A stretch of DNA of 27,268 bases from JBCCEJ01 sp039030335 (GCA_039030335.1 JBCCEJ010000080.1:1-27268), one strand, 5' to 3'; numbered from the stretch's first letter, positions 1 through 8,470 are shown. A program made the numbers and translations. The notes: generated by a model not told the origin, from the letters alone.

Positions 1-1128
1 CAGCACCGCCAGCAGCGCTGGCAGGAATGTCACCGCGAGCACAAACGACGCCAGCACGCCCATCGCTACCAGGTTCCCGAGATGCTGGAATGGCGGCACT
101 TCGGAGAAATTCATACTGAGGAAGCCAACTGCCGTGGTGGCACTGGCAAGAAACACCGGCTGCAGATTGATGCGAAGCGATTCCGTGATCGCGTCGTCTC
201 GCTCCACGCCCTGGCGCAGCTGATTCAGGAATGTGACCAGCACATGAACGGAGTTCGCTACCGCAACCGTGAGAATGATGGTCGGCGAAGATGCTGTTGG
301 CGGACTGATCGGGACGCCCGCGTAGCCGCCCAAACCCATCGCAACCAGGATCGAACCGAAGATGACAACAAGCGTCGCAAAGGTGGCCGTGAACGCCTTC
401 AACAACAGACCTACCGTTACCAGCATGACGGCAAAGCTGAGCGGTACGAGCGATGACAGGTCCCCTTGCGAAGCCTCCGAGAAAGCGTTGTTCATCATGA
501 CCATGCCGGCCAGACGGACGTCGACGTTCGGGAACCGTGCCTCGGCACGCTCAGCCAGGTCGCGGGCGAACCCCACCACCAGCGGCCCTTCGGCTATCGG
601 ATCCTTGCCCGGCAGCTGCACGGTCACATTGACAGCCGTGACGTGCCCTTTGTTAGAGATAAGGCGTTGAAACAGCATCGGCTCTGCCATCGCCACTTCG
701 CGTACGCCGCGGATCTGCTCGTCCGAGAGCGCGAGCGCATCGCTGTAGAGATCCTGGACGAGCATGTCGTCTTCTTCCGCGCGGGTATGCTGGAAGTTGC
801 TGATCGAATCGACGCGGTTCGAAAATGGCGTCTGCCAGGCCTCCTCGGTAAGCCACTCGACAGCTGCCAGCGTATTCTTTGAGAACACCTTGCCATCGTC
901 TGGCGTAACGACCAGCATGACGTTGTCGTTCTTGGTGTAGGTGTTCTCGAGTGCCTCAAAGGCCAGCATCTGCGGGTTGTCATCACTGAAGAACACCCGG
1001 TAATCGTTAGTGAAACGGAGCAGGCGTCCGCCGCTACCGGCTGTCAGAATCAGGACTACGGTCAACAGCAGCACGACCCACCGATAACGGATGATCCACC
1101 GCCCGTAGTTGGCTTCGAACTCACGCAT
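1..1128 (-). CDS. RND superfamily (MMPL/SSD-type) exporter, C-terminus outside window
   Basis: I translated this frame directly; it stays open for 376 codons from an ATG at 1128 to the window edge, so the C-terminal part is missing. The protein begins MREFEANYGRWIIRYRW, followed by a first membrane helix (about residues 17-35) and a periplasmic loop opening with FTNDYRVFFSDDNPQM. That loop is typical of the MMPL/hydrophobe-exporter branch of RND permeases. From about residue 235 a cluster of membrane helices follows, including the conserved stretches TIILTVAVANSVHVL and ASATTAVGFLSMNFSEVPPF. Family knowledge suggests proton-driven export of a hydrophobic or lipid-like substrate across the inner membrane; the substrate cannot be read from sequence. 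It lies downstream of a TetR gene on the same strand, with a predicted operator in the spacer, so repression by that TetR is likely. Family call is secure, function inferred. Confidence 0.9.
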   Translation of the reverse strand, partial: MREFEANYGRWIIRYRWVVLLLTVVLILTAGSGGRLLRFTNDYRVFFSDDNPQMLAFEALENTYTKNDNVMLVVTPDDGKVFSKNTLAAVEWLTEEAWQTPFSNRVDSISNFQHTRAEEDDMLVQDLYSDALALSDEQIRGVREVAMAEPMLFQRLISNKGHVTAVNVTVQLPGKDPIAEGPLVVGFARDLAERAEARFPNVDVRLAGMVMMNNAFSEASQGDLSSLVPLSFAVMLVTVGLLLKAFTATFATLVVIFGSILVAMGLGGYAGVPISPPTASSPTIILTVAVANSVHVLVTFLNQLRQGVERDDAITESLRINLQPVFLASATTAVGFLSMNFSEVPPFQHLGNLVAMGVLASFVLAVTFLPALLAVL

Positions 1129-1243
1129 GATTCAGGTCACCTCCATTGCGGGGCCGTTGTTCGTCTCCCCTCGCGTACCAGCGCGCATGGCCGTACCACG
1201 CCAAAACTGCTGCCTCGAATGGCGGGTGCCGAATAATGAACCC

Positions 1244-1265
1244 TGAATTTTTCATAAAATATTCA
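1244..1265. promoter_or_regulatory. Predicted TetR operator upstream of the RND exporter
   Basis: An inverted repeat TGAAT-N12-ATTCA lies in the 178-bp spacer between the TetR gene and the RND gene. It matches the site in front of the TetR gene (1938-1959) in arm sequence, spacing and 16 of 22 positions. It overlaps a possible minus-strand -10 hexamer (TATGAA, 1251-1256), so binding would block transcription of the exporter. The assignment to this TetR is inferred from position and the shared motif. Confidence 0.55.
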
Positions 1266-1279
1266 CAAATCGAAGTAAA
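1251..1279 (-). promoter_or_regulatory. Possible sigma70-type promoter for the RND exporter
   Basis: Read on the minus strand, TTTACT (1274-1279) and TATGAA (1251-1256) are separated by 17 bp in an AT-rich patch that stands out in this GC-rich sequence. Each hexamer matches consensus at 4 of 6 positions. The -10 element falls inside the predicted operator. The leader to the RND start codon would be about 115 nt. Confidence 0.3.
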
Positions 1280-1306
1280 AATGCACGTGTTACTCCCGTC
1301 TGGCAC

Positions 1307-1912
1307 TCATCGAGCCTGCAATCCGCGACACAGGAGTTCCGCCAGCGCGCGCGCGCGACGCTCGAGTTCGTCACGATCGTAGAGCCCCATGAAGACCGGC
1401 AGCTGGAACATCGTGAGTGCTGAGTGAATGCTCTGCGCCGCTTCTATGACATTGTCGACGTCGAACTCGCGCGCATCGTTGCCGCGTGACAGGATCTCAG
1501 CGATGAGCCCGGTAACGCGGGATTCGCGCCAGAACACGATGTCCTGTCGCTCGCTGAGAATCATTTCCACCAGTTCATTGATCCGCGGCTCTTCGCCACA
1601 CTGGTCGTGCGTCCACAGCGCAATTTCACCGGCAAAATCCTCCAGGCATGCGCGCGCAGAGCCGCACGGCCCACGCACCACCTGACGAAGGACGGCAAAC
1701 AACTCTTCCATGCACCGCTTTGCGCAGGCCACGCCGAGTTCCTGCTTGCTCTCAAAGTACCGGTAGAGATTGGCCGCCGACATGCTCGCGTCGCGGGCAA
1801 TTTCAGCCATGGTGGTCTTTCCATAGCCATACATCCGGAAGCGCGACTCCGCACAGTCGAGGATCTGCGTTCGGGTATCGACCGGCGTGAGTTCGGACAA
1901 GACACTGCTCAT
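1307..1912 (-). CDS. TetR/AcrR family transcriptional regulator
   Basis: This is a 201-residue protein, normal for TetR regulators. The N-terminal helix-turn-helix is clear at about residues 14-60: RTQILDCAESRFRMYGYGKTTMAEIARDA then SAANLYRYFESKQEL, the classic TetR recognition-helix pattern. The C-terminal ligand-binding and dimerisation half is divergent, so the ligand is unknown. The ATG at 1912 gives the expected short lead into the HTH; the ribosome site is weak. The gene sits on the same strand as, and directly upstream of, an RND exporter. It is preceded by an inverted repeat (1938-1959) that recurs before the exporter. Local autoregulation and control of the exporter are inferred from that arrangement. 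Confidence 0.93.
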   Translation of the reverse strand: MSSVLSELTPVDTRTQILDCAESRFRMYGYGKTTMAEIARDASMSAANLYRYFESKQELGVACAKRCMEELFAVLRQVVRGPCGSARACLEDFAGEIALWTHDQCGEEPRINELVEMILSERQDIVFWRESRVTGLIAEILSRGNDAREFDVDNVIEAAQSIHSALTMFQLPVFMGLYDRDELERRARALAELLCRGLQAR

Positions 1913-1937
1913 ATCACCATTCTAGGCTCGCAGCGAG

Positions 1938-1959
1938 TGAATTATCAACGAAATGTTCA
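1938..1959. promoter_or_regulatory. Predicted TetR autoregulatory operator
   Basis: TGAAT-N12-GTTCA lies 26-47 bp upstream of the TetR start codon. The perfect arms extend to AGTGAA (1936-1941) and TTCACT (1956-1961). The site overlaps a minus-strand GATAAT (1941-1946) that could be the -10 of the tetR promoter, although no convincing -35 is visible. A second copy with the same spacing lies before the exporter gene (1244-1265). Confidence 0.6.
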
Positions 1960-1997
1960 CTAGTTACGCCTCGAAGTTTTTCCGGGCGAACAGTTGA

Positions 1998-2420
1998 CTA
2001 CTTGATGAGCGTTAACGGAACGGATGTACCTGCCAGAACCTGACTAGCGACCGAACCCATCAGCAGGCCTGCGACTCCGCCGTGCCCACGTGTGCCCATG
2101 ACGATACCGTCTACAGCTTCACTGTCAGCAACGGCGCAGATTGTTTCTGCGTGGTGACCAGTCTTCAGCAGAGGCTCGAAGTCAACGCCCGCGTCACGCA
2201 ACAGCTCCAGGCTGCCAGCAAGCGCCTCACCGCCCTGCTCTGCGTGATACTCGCTGATGACGTCGCGGCTGATAAACCCCGCGACGTGCGATGAGAGCGG
2301 CGTTTGAACATTCAGCAGTAAGACCTGGACTCGCACATCGCACCTGGCGGCGAGCTCCAACACGTATTGAAGTGCCCGGGTAGCGGGCCGGGAACCATCG
2401 GTTGGCACCAGAAAACGCAT
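1998..2420 (-). CDS. Universal stress protein, UspA family
   Basis: A 140-residue single-domain Usp. It opens with MRFLVPTDGS, the usual first beta strand and phosphate-contacting region. Near its end it carries the ATP-binding signature G-2x-G-9x-G-S (GTRGHGGVAGLLMGS), so it is predicted to bind ATP. I chose the ATG at 2420 because it begins the Usp fold immediately and overlaps the terC stop codon in a TGATG junction, suggesting translational coupling. The open frame extends upstream, but that extension lies inside terC and has no Usp similarity. Usp proteins are cytoplasmic stress-survival factors; the specific role here is unknown. Confidence 0.92.
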   Translation of the reverse strand: MRFLVPTDGSRPATRALQYVLELAARCDVRVQVLLLNVQTPLSSHVAGFISRDVISEYHAEQGGEALAGSLELLRDAGVDFEPLLKTGHHAETICAVADSEAVDGIVMGTRGHGGVAGLLMGSVASQVLAGTSVPLTLIK

Positions 2421-3130
2421 CAGGAGACGGCCTCCGAGCGGCTGAGCATGCGGCGTTTCAGGAAACCACCGAGCACCATGACAAACGCGGCGCCGGCAAT
2501 CGGTACGACCCACGTCAGCCACGGCATCGACCCGCCATCACCGAGCAGCGGTTCGACATACGGCACCAGAGCCGGGTCGGTCAGCACGATGTCACCCGCG
2601 ATGTAGCCGAGGAGTGCGCCGCCGATGTACGCGATCTGGGGATATCGATCGAGGAGCCGCAACAGCAATGCCGAGCCGAAAATAATGAGCGGTATGCTGA
2701 TCAAGAGGCCGAGGATGATAAGCACGTGATCGCCCTTGGCGGCCGCGGCTATGCCGATCACGTTGTCGAGGCTCATGACGGCGTCGGCGATCACGATGGT
2801 TCTGACCGCCGCCCAGAGGTTGTTCGCCTCCTCGATGTTCTCATGATCGTCGTCCGCCTCCGGCAGTACCAGCTTGACGGCGATCCAGAGCAACAGTAAG
2901 GCACCGACCAGCTTCAGGTAGGGCACCGCCAACAGAAAGATGATGAAGGCGGCGAACAGGAAGCGAAGCCCGATCGCGGCCCCGGAACCGAGGATGATGC
3001 CCCAACGACGCTGATGCGGCGGCAGGCGCCGGCAGGCGAGAGCGATCACGACCGCGTTATCACCGCTCAGCAGCAGATCGATCCAGATGATCTGGACCAG
3101 TCCGATCCAGAACTGGCTATCTAAGTCCAA
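2420..3130 (-). CDS. TerC family integral membrane protein
   Basis: A 236-residue, strongly hydrophobic protein with about seven predicted membrane helices. It has the two signature acidic motifs of the family: LLSGDNAVVIAL (about residues 20-31) and AVMSLDNVIGIAA. TerC/YjbE-type proteins are linked to metal ion (notably manganese) export or metalation of exported proteins and, in some operons, tellurite resistance. No other ter genes are present here, so a metal-homeostasis role is more likely. The start is a TTG at 3130: an in-frame TGA lies 18 bases upstream, no ATG is available, and GGAG sits 9 bases before the TTG. The stop overlaps the start of the usp gene. Confidence 0.9.
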   Translation of the reverse strand: MDLDSQFWIGLVQIIWIDLLLSGDNAVVIALACRRLPPHQRRWGIILGSGAAIGLRFLFAAFIIFLLAVPYLKLVGALLLLWIAVKLVLPEADDDHENIEEANNLWAAVRTIVIADAVMSLDNVIGIAAAAKGDHVLIILGLLISIPLIIFGSALLLRLLDRYPQIAYIGGALLGYIAGDIVLTDPALVPYVEPLLGDGGSMPWLTWVVPIAGAAFVMVLGGFLKRRMLSRSEAVS

Positions 3131-3158
3131 GCGTTCGAACTCCGTTGGTCAACGCCGC

Positions 3159-3188
3159 ATTTTATCGGGAGTTGCCTCGGTGTGACCA
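3159..3188 (-). promoter_or_regulatory. Candidate sigma70 promoter for terC-usp
   Basis: On the minus strand, TGGTCA (3183-3188, 4/6 match) and TAAAAT (3159-3164, 5/6 match) are separated by 18 bp. They lie about 30 bp upstream of the TTG start of terC, giving a short leader that still contains its GGAG ribosome site. The terC gene is therefore probably transcribed independently of the hydrolase upstream. Confidence 0.4.
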
Positions 3189-3235
3189 GCGCATCAGACC
3201 GCCGCGGAGCGGCACTGCGATTCGCGGCGCGTCCG

Positions 3236-4009
3236 TCAGTCTGCCCTGCCGGTCAGCGTCGCCAACAGTTCGCCGATGCGCTCAAGGCTCCGGGGCTCGC
3301 TAAGACGGTGGTCAGCATCCTTGACGATCACCAGTTCAGCATCCTCTGCCGTCATATGAGACAGCAGAAGCGCTGACCGGTGCCAGGCGACGTCCGCGTC
3401 GGCACTGCCGTGGACAAGTCGCACCGGACACTTGAGCGGGAGAGGACGGTCGAGAACGCGCTGCGTGGCTCCGTCTTCCAACAGAGCGCGCGTGATCGGA
3501 TAGGGGCCGTCGCCGTAACGAGATGGTCGCAGCGCCATGCCTGTGGTCTCCAACGCCAGGCGCTGCTCGTCGTCCAGATTGTCCGCAAGTGTGTCCGTGA
3601 AATCGGGCGCCGACGCGATGCCCAACAGCCCGACCAACGTGGTCCGGCCGGCGAAGCTTGCAAACTCGCGCGCCAGAGCGCAAGCGATCCAGCCGCCCAT
3701 GCTCGAACCGACCAGCACTACCTCCTCCGGAGCAACGGCCATCAACACCCGACGGGCGTCGTCGATCCAATCGCTCAATGCCAGGGCCTCGAACCGCCCT
3801 GCGGATTGTCCGTGCCCGCGGTAGTCCATACAGATACTGCGCAGCCCACGGGCACGACACCACTGCTCGATGAATGTCGCCTTCGTGCCTGACATATCGG
3901 AACGAAAGCCGCCTAGAAACATGACGGCCGGTGATCGACCGGCCTGAACCCGGTAGACCACCTTTGTACCGTCGGACTGAAACAGGTGTCGGTATTGCGG
4001 TTCATCCAT
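3236..4009 (-). CDS. Alpha/beta hydrolase, ABHD10-like serine esterase/thioesterase
   Basis: A 257-residue alpha/beta hydrolase. The nucleophile elbow is GSSMGG (Ser about 103), with a likely acid in HGSADADV (Asp about 204) and the catalytic His in DADHRLSEP (about 234). The segments FLGGFRSDMSGTKA and DYRGHGQSAGRF are characteristic of the ABHD10/BphD-like subgroup, whose mammalian member acts as an esterase and depalmitoylating thioesterase. The bacterial substrate is unknown. I prefer the ATG at 4009, preceded by AAGGTGA at about 5 bp spacing; a GTG at 4018 is also in frame but would have its ribosome site too close. The gene diverges from mfd and is followed by terC on the same strand. 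Confidence 0.88.
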   Translation of the reverse strand: MDEPQYRHLFQSDGTKVVYRVQAGRSPAVMFLGGFRSDMSGTKATFIEQWCRARGLRSICMDYRGHGQSAGRFEALALSDWIDDARRVLMAVAPEEVVLVGSSMGGWIACALAREFASFAGRTTLVGLLGIASAPDFTDTLADNLDDEQRLALETTGMALRPSRYGDGPYPITRALLEDGATQRVLDRPLPLKCPVRLVHGSADADVAWHRSALLLSHMTAEDAELVIVKDADHRLSEPRSLERIGELLATLTGRAD

Positions 4010-4058
4010 CTGGCTCACCTTTCCGTACCCCCAGCCATGCGTCCCCGCACGAGAGACT

Positions 4059-4088
4059 TAGACAGTCAGAAAACCGGCTCGGTACAAT
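4059..4088 (+). promoter_or_regulatory. Sigma70-type promoter for mfd
   Basis: TAGACA (4059-4064) and TACAAT (4083-4088) each match consensus at 5 of 6 positions and are separated by 18 bp. Transcription would begin near 4095, leaving a leader of about 100 nt before the mfd ATG at 4196. This is the best-looking promoter in the window. Confidence 0.55.
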
Positions 4089-4195
4089 AGCGCAATCCCT
4101 TCTCGCGTTTTGGCCTTTCGCGACGCGGCGCCGGCACCTTGGTTGGCGGCCGCCGCGGTTTGCCGAACGCACCACGTTCCGGTTTACAACAACTC

Positions 4196-7100
4196 ATGCA
4201 TGACCGCGAAGCGCGCTACAGCCCGCTGGTGCCGCCTGTTCCCGAAGACACCTCGGCGCGTACGTACTGGACGCATCTCTACGGTTGTGGTCTCGGTCTC
4301 GCGATCGCAAACGCCGCGGAGCGCGAAGCAGGTCTGACCATCGTGGTCAGCCCCGATACGGCCAGCGCCGACCAGCTCGACCGTGAGCTCGCTTTCTTCG
4401 CCCCCGCGTTGACGCGCATCCGCCTCGCCGACTGGGAGACATTGCCCTACGACCAGTTCTCGCCGCATCAGGACATAATCTCAGACCGGCTGACGGCCCT
4501 GCGCGCGTTGCAGCGAGGCGAGCGTGCGGTGTTGATCGTGCCGGTGGGCACGGCGATGGGCAGGCTGTGTCCAGAGAGCTTCCTCGCGCGCTACAGCTTC
4601 TCGCTCCGGGTTGGAGAACGCCTCGATCTGGACGCCATGCGAGCGCAGCTGGCCCGCGCCGGATATCGTAATGTCAGTCAGGTCGTGGAACACGGCGAAT
4701 TCGCCGTACGCGGTTCGTTACTGGACCTGTTTCCGATGGGTCTCGACACGCCGCTACGCGTTGATCTGTTCGATGACGAAGTCGAAGCCATCCGCTGCTT
4801 CGACCCGGAGACGCAGCGCTCGACGGATGTGATCGAAGCAGTCGACCTCCTCCCGGCGCGAGAGTTCGCGCTCGACGACGACACGGTCAAGCATTTCCGG
4901 CGCGCGTGGCGCGCCAGGTTCGACGGCGACCCAACCAACTGCCCGATCTACCAGGATGTCTCGCAGGGTAACGCGCCGCCGGGTATCGAATACTATCTCC
5001 CGCTGTTCTTCGAGACCCCCGCGTCGCTGTTCGACTACCTGAGCGAGGATCCTCTGCTGATCCTGACGCATGGCGTCACGGACGCGGCGGAAGCCTTGTG
5101 GTCCGAAATCGCCGAACGCCACGAGGCACGGCGCCACGACGTCGAACGCCCAATCCTGTCACCGAAGGAAATCTATCTCGAAGTTGGCGAGTTGCACGGA
5201 GCGTTCAACACCCTTCGTCGCATTCAGGTGAGCGACCCGGATACCGACAACGCGTGTCACTTCGCCGCTCAGATCGCCGACAGCGTGCCCATAGACGCGC
5301 GGGCACCAGAACCGCTAGCCCGCGTCGAAGCGTTGTTGAGCGGGCACGACGGTCGGGTTTTGTTCATGGCCGACAGCCCGGGGCGCCAGGAAACGCTGAC
5401 CGAGAGCTTCGCGCGCCACGGCATCCAGCTCGCGCGTGTCGCATCTTGGAGAGACTTCGTCGACGGGCACGCAGAGGCGGCCATCACGATCGCGCCGGTC
5501 GAGCATGGCGTGCGCCTGCTCAGCCCCTCCATGAGCCTCATCGCAGAGTCGCAGCTCTTCGGGGAGCGTGCGGTGCAGCGTCGGCGGCGCAAGCGCAGCA
5601 CGCGGGACGCAGAAGCCGTCGTCCGGGACCTCACCGAGCTGAATCCCGGCGCACCGGTCGTGCATGAAGACTATGGCGTCGGTCGCTACCTCGGCCTTCA
5701 ATCGCTCGCGTCAGGTGGAGGCACCGCGGAGTTCCTCACCATCGAGTACGACGGCGGTGACAAGCTCTACGTTCCAGTTCTGTCGCTCCATCTCATTTCG
5801 CGTTACACCGGGGCCGACCCGGACCATGCGCCGCTGCACCGCCTCGGATCCAACCAGTGGGCACGCGCGAAGCGCAAGGCCGCCGAGAAGGTCAGGGACG
5901 TCGCGGCTGAACTGCTCGAAATCCATGCACGGCGCGCCGCGCGGCCAGGGCACGCCTTCCAATTCGATCGCGACGCCTACGAAGCATTCCGGCAGGGTTT
6001 TCCATTCGAGGAAACGCTCGACCAGGAAGCCGCCATCACCGCGGTTCTGCACGACATGTGCAGCCCGTCGACAATGGACCGGCTGACGTGCGGAGACGTC
6101 GGCTTCGGGAAGACCGAAGTGGCGCTGAGGGCAGCGCATGTTGCGGTCTATGGCGGGCGCCAGGTCGCAGTGCTGGTGCCGACAACGCTACTCGCCCAAC
6201 AACACCACCAGACCTTCACGGATCGCTTTGCGGACTGGCCCGTGCGGGTGGAGTTGCTGTCCCGCTTCCGTTCCAAAGCCGAGCAGGCAGCGGCGGTCAA
6301 GGCGATGGCGGAAGGTACCGTGGACATCGTCATCGGCACACACAAGCTGCTCCAGTCGGATATCAAGTTCAAACAGCTCGGCCTCGTCATCGTTGATGAA
6401 GAACATCGCTTCGGCGTGCGGCACAAGGAGAACCTGAAGGCCCTGCGCGCGAACGTCGATATGCTGACCCTGACCGCAACCCCGATCCCGCGAACGCTCA
6501 ATATGGCATTTTCAGGCCTGCGCGATCTGTCACTGATCGCCACTCCGCCGGAGCGGCGGCTAGCCGTAAAGACGTTCGTGCGGGAGTGGGACAACGCGAC
6601 GCTGCGCGAAGCTTTCCTGCGCGAAATCCGGCGGGGCGGTCAAATCTACTTCGTCCACAACCGAGTCGAAGACATCGAGAAAGTCGGGCGGGAGATCGAG
6701 GCACTGGTGCCGGAAGCAAATGTCCGGATTGCGCACGGGCAGATGCGTGAGCGCGAACTCGAAGCGGTCATGCTGGATTTCTATCACCGCCGCTTCAACG
6801 TGCTGCTCTGCACGACGATCATCGAAACCGGCATAGACGTGCCAACCGCCAATACGATCGTCATCAACCGCGCCGACCGCTTCGGACTTGCGCAGTTGCA
6901 CCAGCTGCGCGGCCGCGTCGGCCGTTCTCATCACCGCGCTTACGCCTATCTCGTCGTTCCGCCACGACGAGCGCTGACGGCGGATGCGGTCAAACGGCTC
7001 GAAGCCATCGAGTCACTGGAAGAACTTGGCATCGGCTTCACGCTCGCGACCCACGATCTGGAGATTCGCGGCGCTGGAGAGATTCTCGGGGACGAGCAGA

Positions 7101-7657
7101 GCGGCCAGATCAGCGAAGTCGGATACACGATGTACACGCAGCTGCTGGAGCGCGCCGTAAGCGCCCTAAAGGCTGGGCGCACGCCCGAGTTGGACCGTCC
7201 CCTGGACCACGGCGCCGAAATCGATCTGCACGTCCCAGCCCTGATCCCGGCAGACTATCTGCCTGACGTCCATGCCCGACTGATCATGTACAAGCGCATC
7301 GCCAGCGCCGATTCGCCGGACGCGCTGGATGATCTGCAAGTGGAAATGATCGACCGATTCGGTCTCCTGCCCGATGCCACCAAACGCCTGTTTTCCATCT
7401 CCGTTGCCAAACTGCAAGCCAACGCGCTCGGGATCCGTAAGGTCGACTTCGGCGCGGCCAGTGGGCGACTCGTCTTTCAGGAGCAACCGAACGTAGATCC
7501 CGTCCAACTGGTCCAGCTGGTACAGTCGCAACCCAAGAAGTTCCGGCTCGATGGCGCCGACACATTGAAGGTCCACGCCGATATGGACGATCCGACTACG
7601 CGGCTCGAGACGTTGACGGGACTCCTGGAGCAGTTGGGTGCACGCGCTGCCGCCTGA
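4196..7657 (+). CDS. mfd: Transcription-repair coupling factor Mfd
   Basis: A 1153-residue protein, close to the 1148 of E. coli Mfd and collinear with it. Near the N-terminus, ADWETLPYDQFSPHQDIISDRL is near-identical to the E. coli UvrB-homology region. The RNA-polymerase-interacting segment lies in the middle (VHEDYGVGRYLGL). The RecG-like translocase has Walker A GDVGFGKT (633-640), DEEH box (734-737), TATPIPRTLNM, and motifs TTIIETGIDVP and QLRGRVGR. Mfd pushes stalled RNA polymerase off DNA lesions and recruits UvrA for nucleotide excision repair. I chose the ATG at 4196 because it gives the normal N-terminus; the frame is open back to a TTG at 4139 with no family similarity there. No clear ribosome site precedes either. 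A csiV-like gene follows 66 bp downstream. Confidence 0.97.
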   Translation: MHDREARYSPLVPPVPEDTSARTYWTHLYGCGLGLAIANAAEREAGLTIVVSPDTASADQLDRELAFFAPALTRIRLADWETLPYDQFSPHQDIISDRLTALRALQRGERAVLIVPVGTAMGRLCPESFLARYSFSLRVGERLDLDAMRAQLARAGYRNVSQVVEHGEFAVRGSLLDLFPMGLDTPLRVDLFDDEVEAIRCFDPETQRSTDVIEAVDLLPAREFALDDDTVKHFRRAWRARFDGDPTNCPIYQDVSQGNAPPGIEYYLPLFFETPASLFDYLSEDPLLILTHGVTDAAEALWSEIAERHEARRHDVERPILSPKEIYLEVGELHGAFNTLRRIQVSDPDTDNACHFAAQIADSVPIDARAPEPLARVEALLSGHDGRVLFMADSPGRQETLTESFARHGIQLARVASWRDFVDGHAEAAITIAPVEHGVRLLSPSMSLIAESQLFGERAVQRRRRKRSTRDAEAVVRDLTELNPGAPVVHEDYGVGRYLGLQSLASGGGTAEFLTIEYDGGDKLYVPVLSLHLISRYTGADPDHAPLHRLGSNQWARAKRKAAEKVRDVAAELLEIHARRAARPGHAFQFDRDAYEAFRQGFPFEETLDQEAAITAVLHDMCSPSTMDRLTCGDVGFGKTEVALRAAHVAVYGGRQVAVLVPTTLLAQQHHQTFTDRFADWPVRVELLSRFRSKAEQAAAVKAMAEGTVDIVIGTHKLLQSDIKFKQLGLVIVDEEHRFGVRHKENLKALRANVDMLTLTATPIPRTLNMAFSGLRDLSLIATPPERRLAVKTFVREWDNATLREAFLREIRRGGQIYFVHNRVEDIEKVGREIEALVPEANVRIAHGQMRERELEAVMLDFYHRRFNVLLCTTIIETGIDVPTANTIVINRADRFGLAQLHQLRGRVGRSHHRAYAYLVVPPRRALTADAVKRLEAIESLEELGIGFTLATHDLEIRGAGEILGDEQSGQISEVGYTMYTQLLERAVSALKAGRTPELDRPLDHGAEIDLHVPALIPADYLPDVHARLIMYKRIASADSPDALDDLQVEMIDRFGLLPDATKRLFSISVAKLQANALGIRKVDFGAASGRLVFQEQPNVDPVQLVQLVQSQPKKFRLDGADTLKVHADMDDPTTRLETLTGLLEQLGARAAA

Positions 7658-7723
7658 TATGAAAGACACGACGACAGACGGGCTCGCAGCCCGCGACCGC
7701 AGGCCCTGCCGGAGAAGCCCACG

Positions 7724-8470
7724 ATGATGCTTGGACATAGATCGCAATGGCTTTGCATCGCACTGGCGTGTCTCGCCGGGTTGCTGCCTGCGCAATCCCA
7801 CGCCCGTTGGTATACGGTCGAAGTGGCCGTATTCGAGCGAGTGTCGACGGCCGGTCTCTCGGAGGAACACTGGCCGGAAGAGCTGGCCGCCGCGCGCGGC
7901 GGCTTTTCGGTTTCGGCGCAACAGGATTCGGGCGTACGTGTGTTAACCGCCGGCTCGTCGGAGGCGTCGGCCATCGCACGGGTCGGCAGAGGCCAGCTGG
8001 CTTATGGCCGGCTCGTCAATCGACTGGCAGCCTCAGGCGAGGTACGACCGCTGCTCCACACCGGCTGGCGCCAGCCCGGTCTGCGCAAATCCGAGGCGCT
8101 GCCCGTGCGCGTCAACGGCGCGGCCCAGGGGGTGAACGGCAGCAGCGTCAAGGGCACGATCAGGCTCTACCGATCGCGCTACCTGCATCTTGAGGCCGAT
8201 CTGACCTACACGCGGCCGGACGCGGGCGCGACCTCCGGTCTGAGTGGAGGCACGAATCCGATCCGCTTTGTCCTGCGTGAGAGCCGACGCATGCGCTCAG
8301 GCGAATTGCACTACCTGGACCATCCACTATTTGGCATGTTGGTGAGGGCGACACCCTACGAAGCGCCCGGTGGTGCTTATGTCAAGCCGCGCACCAAGAC
8401 AGACGGTACGACGACTGACGGCGAGCCGCCGAGTGCGACGACGCCAGGTTCCAACACCGCTACGCAGTAG
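7724..8470 (+). CDS. csiV: CsiV-family secreted protein (peptidoglycan-binding-type)
   Basis: A 248-residue protein with a signal peptide (MMLGHRSQWLCIALACLAGLLPAQSHA in outline, cleavage predicted before RWYTVEV). The mature start WYTVEVAVFERV, the central GTIRLYRSRYLHLEADLTY and the later YLDHPLFGMLVRATPYE are the conserved blocks of the CsiV family. Pseudomonas genomes also place this gene directly after mfd. Vibrio CsiV is a periplasmic partner needed for D-amino-acid/LpoA-PBP1a-dependent peptidoglycan synthesis. That biochemical role is established only for the Vibrio protein and is inferred here. The last 45 residues are low-complexity Thr/Gly/Pro. Its transcript probably continues from mfd; the 66-bp gap holds only a small GC hairpin without a T-run. 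Confidence 0.82.
   Translation: MMLGHRSQWLCIALACLAGLLPAQSHARWYTVEVAVFERVSTAGLSEEHWPEELAAARGGFSVSAQQDSGVRVLTAGSSEASAIARVGRGQLAYGRLVNRLAASGEVRPLLHTGWRQPGLRKSEALPVRVNGAAQGVNGSSVKGTIRLYRSRYLHLEADLTYTRPDAGATSGLSGGTNPIRFVLRESRRMRSGELHYLDHPLFGMLVRATPYEAPGGAYVKPRTKTDGTTTDGEPPSATTPGSNTATQ

Noticed and set aside
1121..1306. A 61-codon minus-strand frame between tetR and the RND gene
   Set aside because: It begins with a GTG right after the tetR stop, runs over the predicted promoter and operator, has no ribosome site and overlaps the RND start.
3200..3229. GC-rich inverted repeat CGCCGCG/CGCGGCG just after the hydrolase gene
   Set aside because: A 16-base loop, competing smaller pairings and no T-run make it indistinguishable from background.
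7679..7693. Small hairpin CGGGCT-N3-AGCCCG between mfd and csiV as a terminator
   Set aside because: The stem is only 6 bp and no T-run follows on either strand, so termination is not supported.
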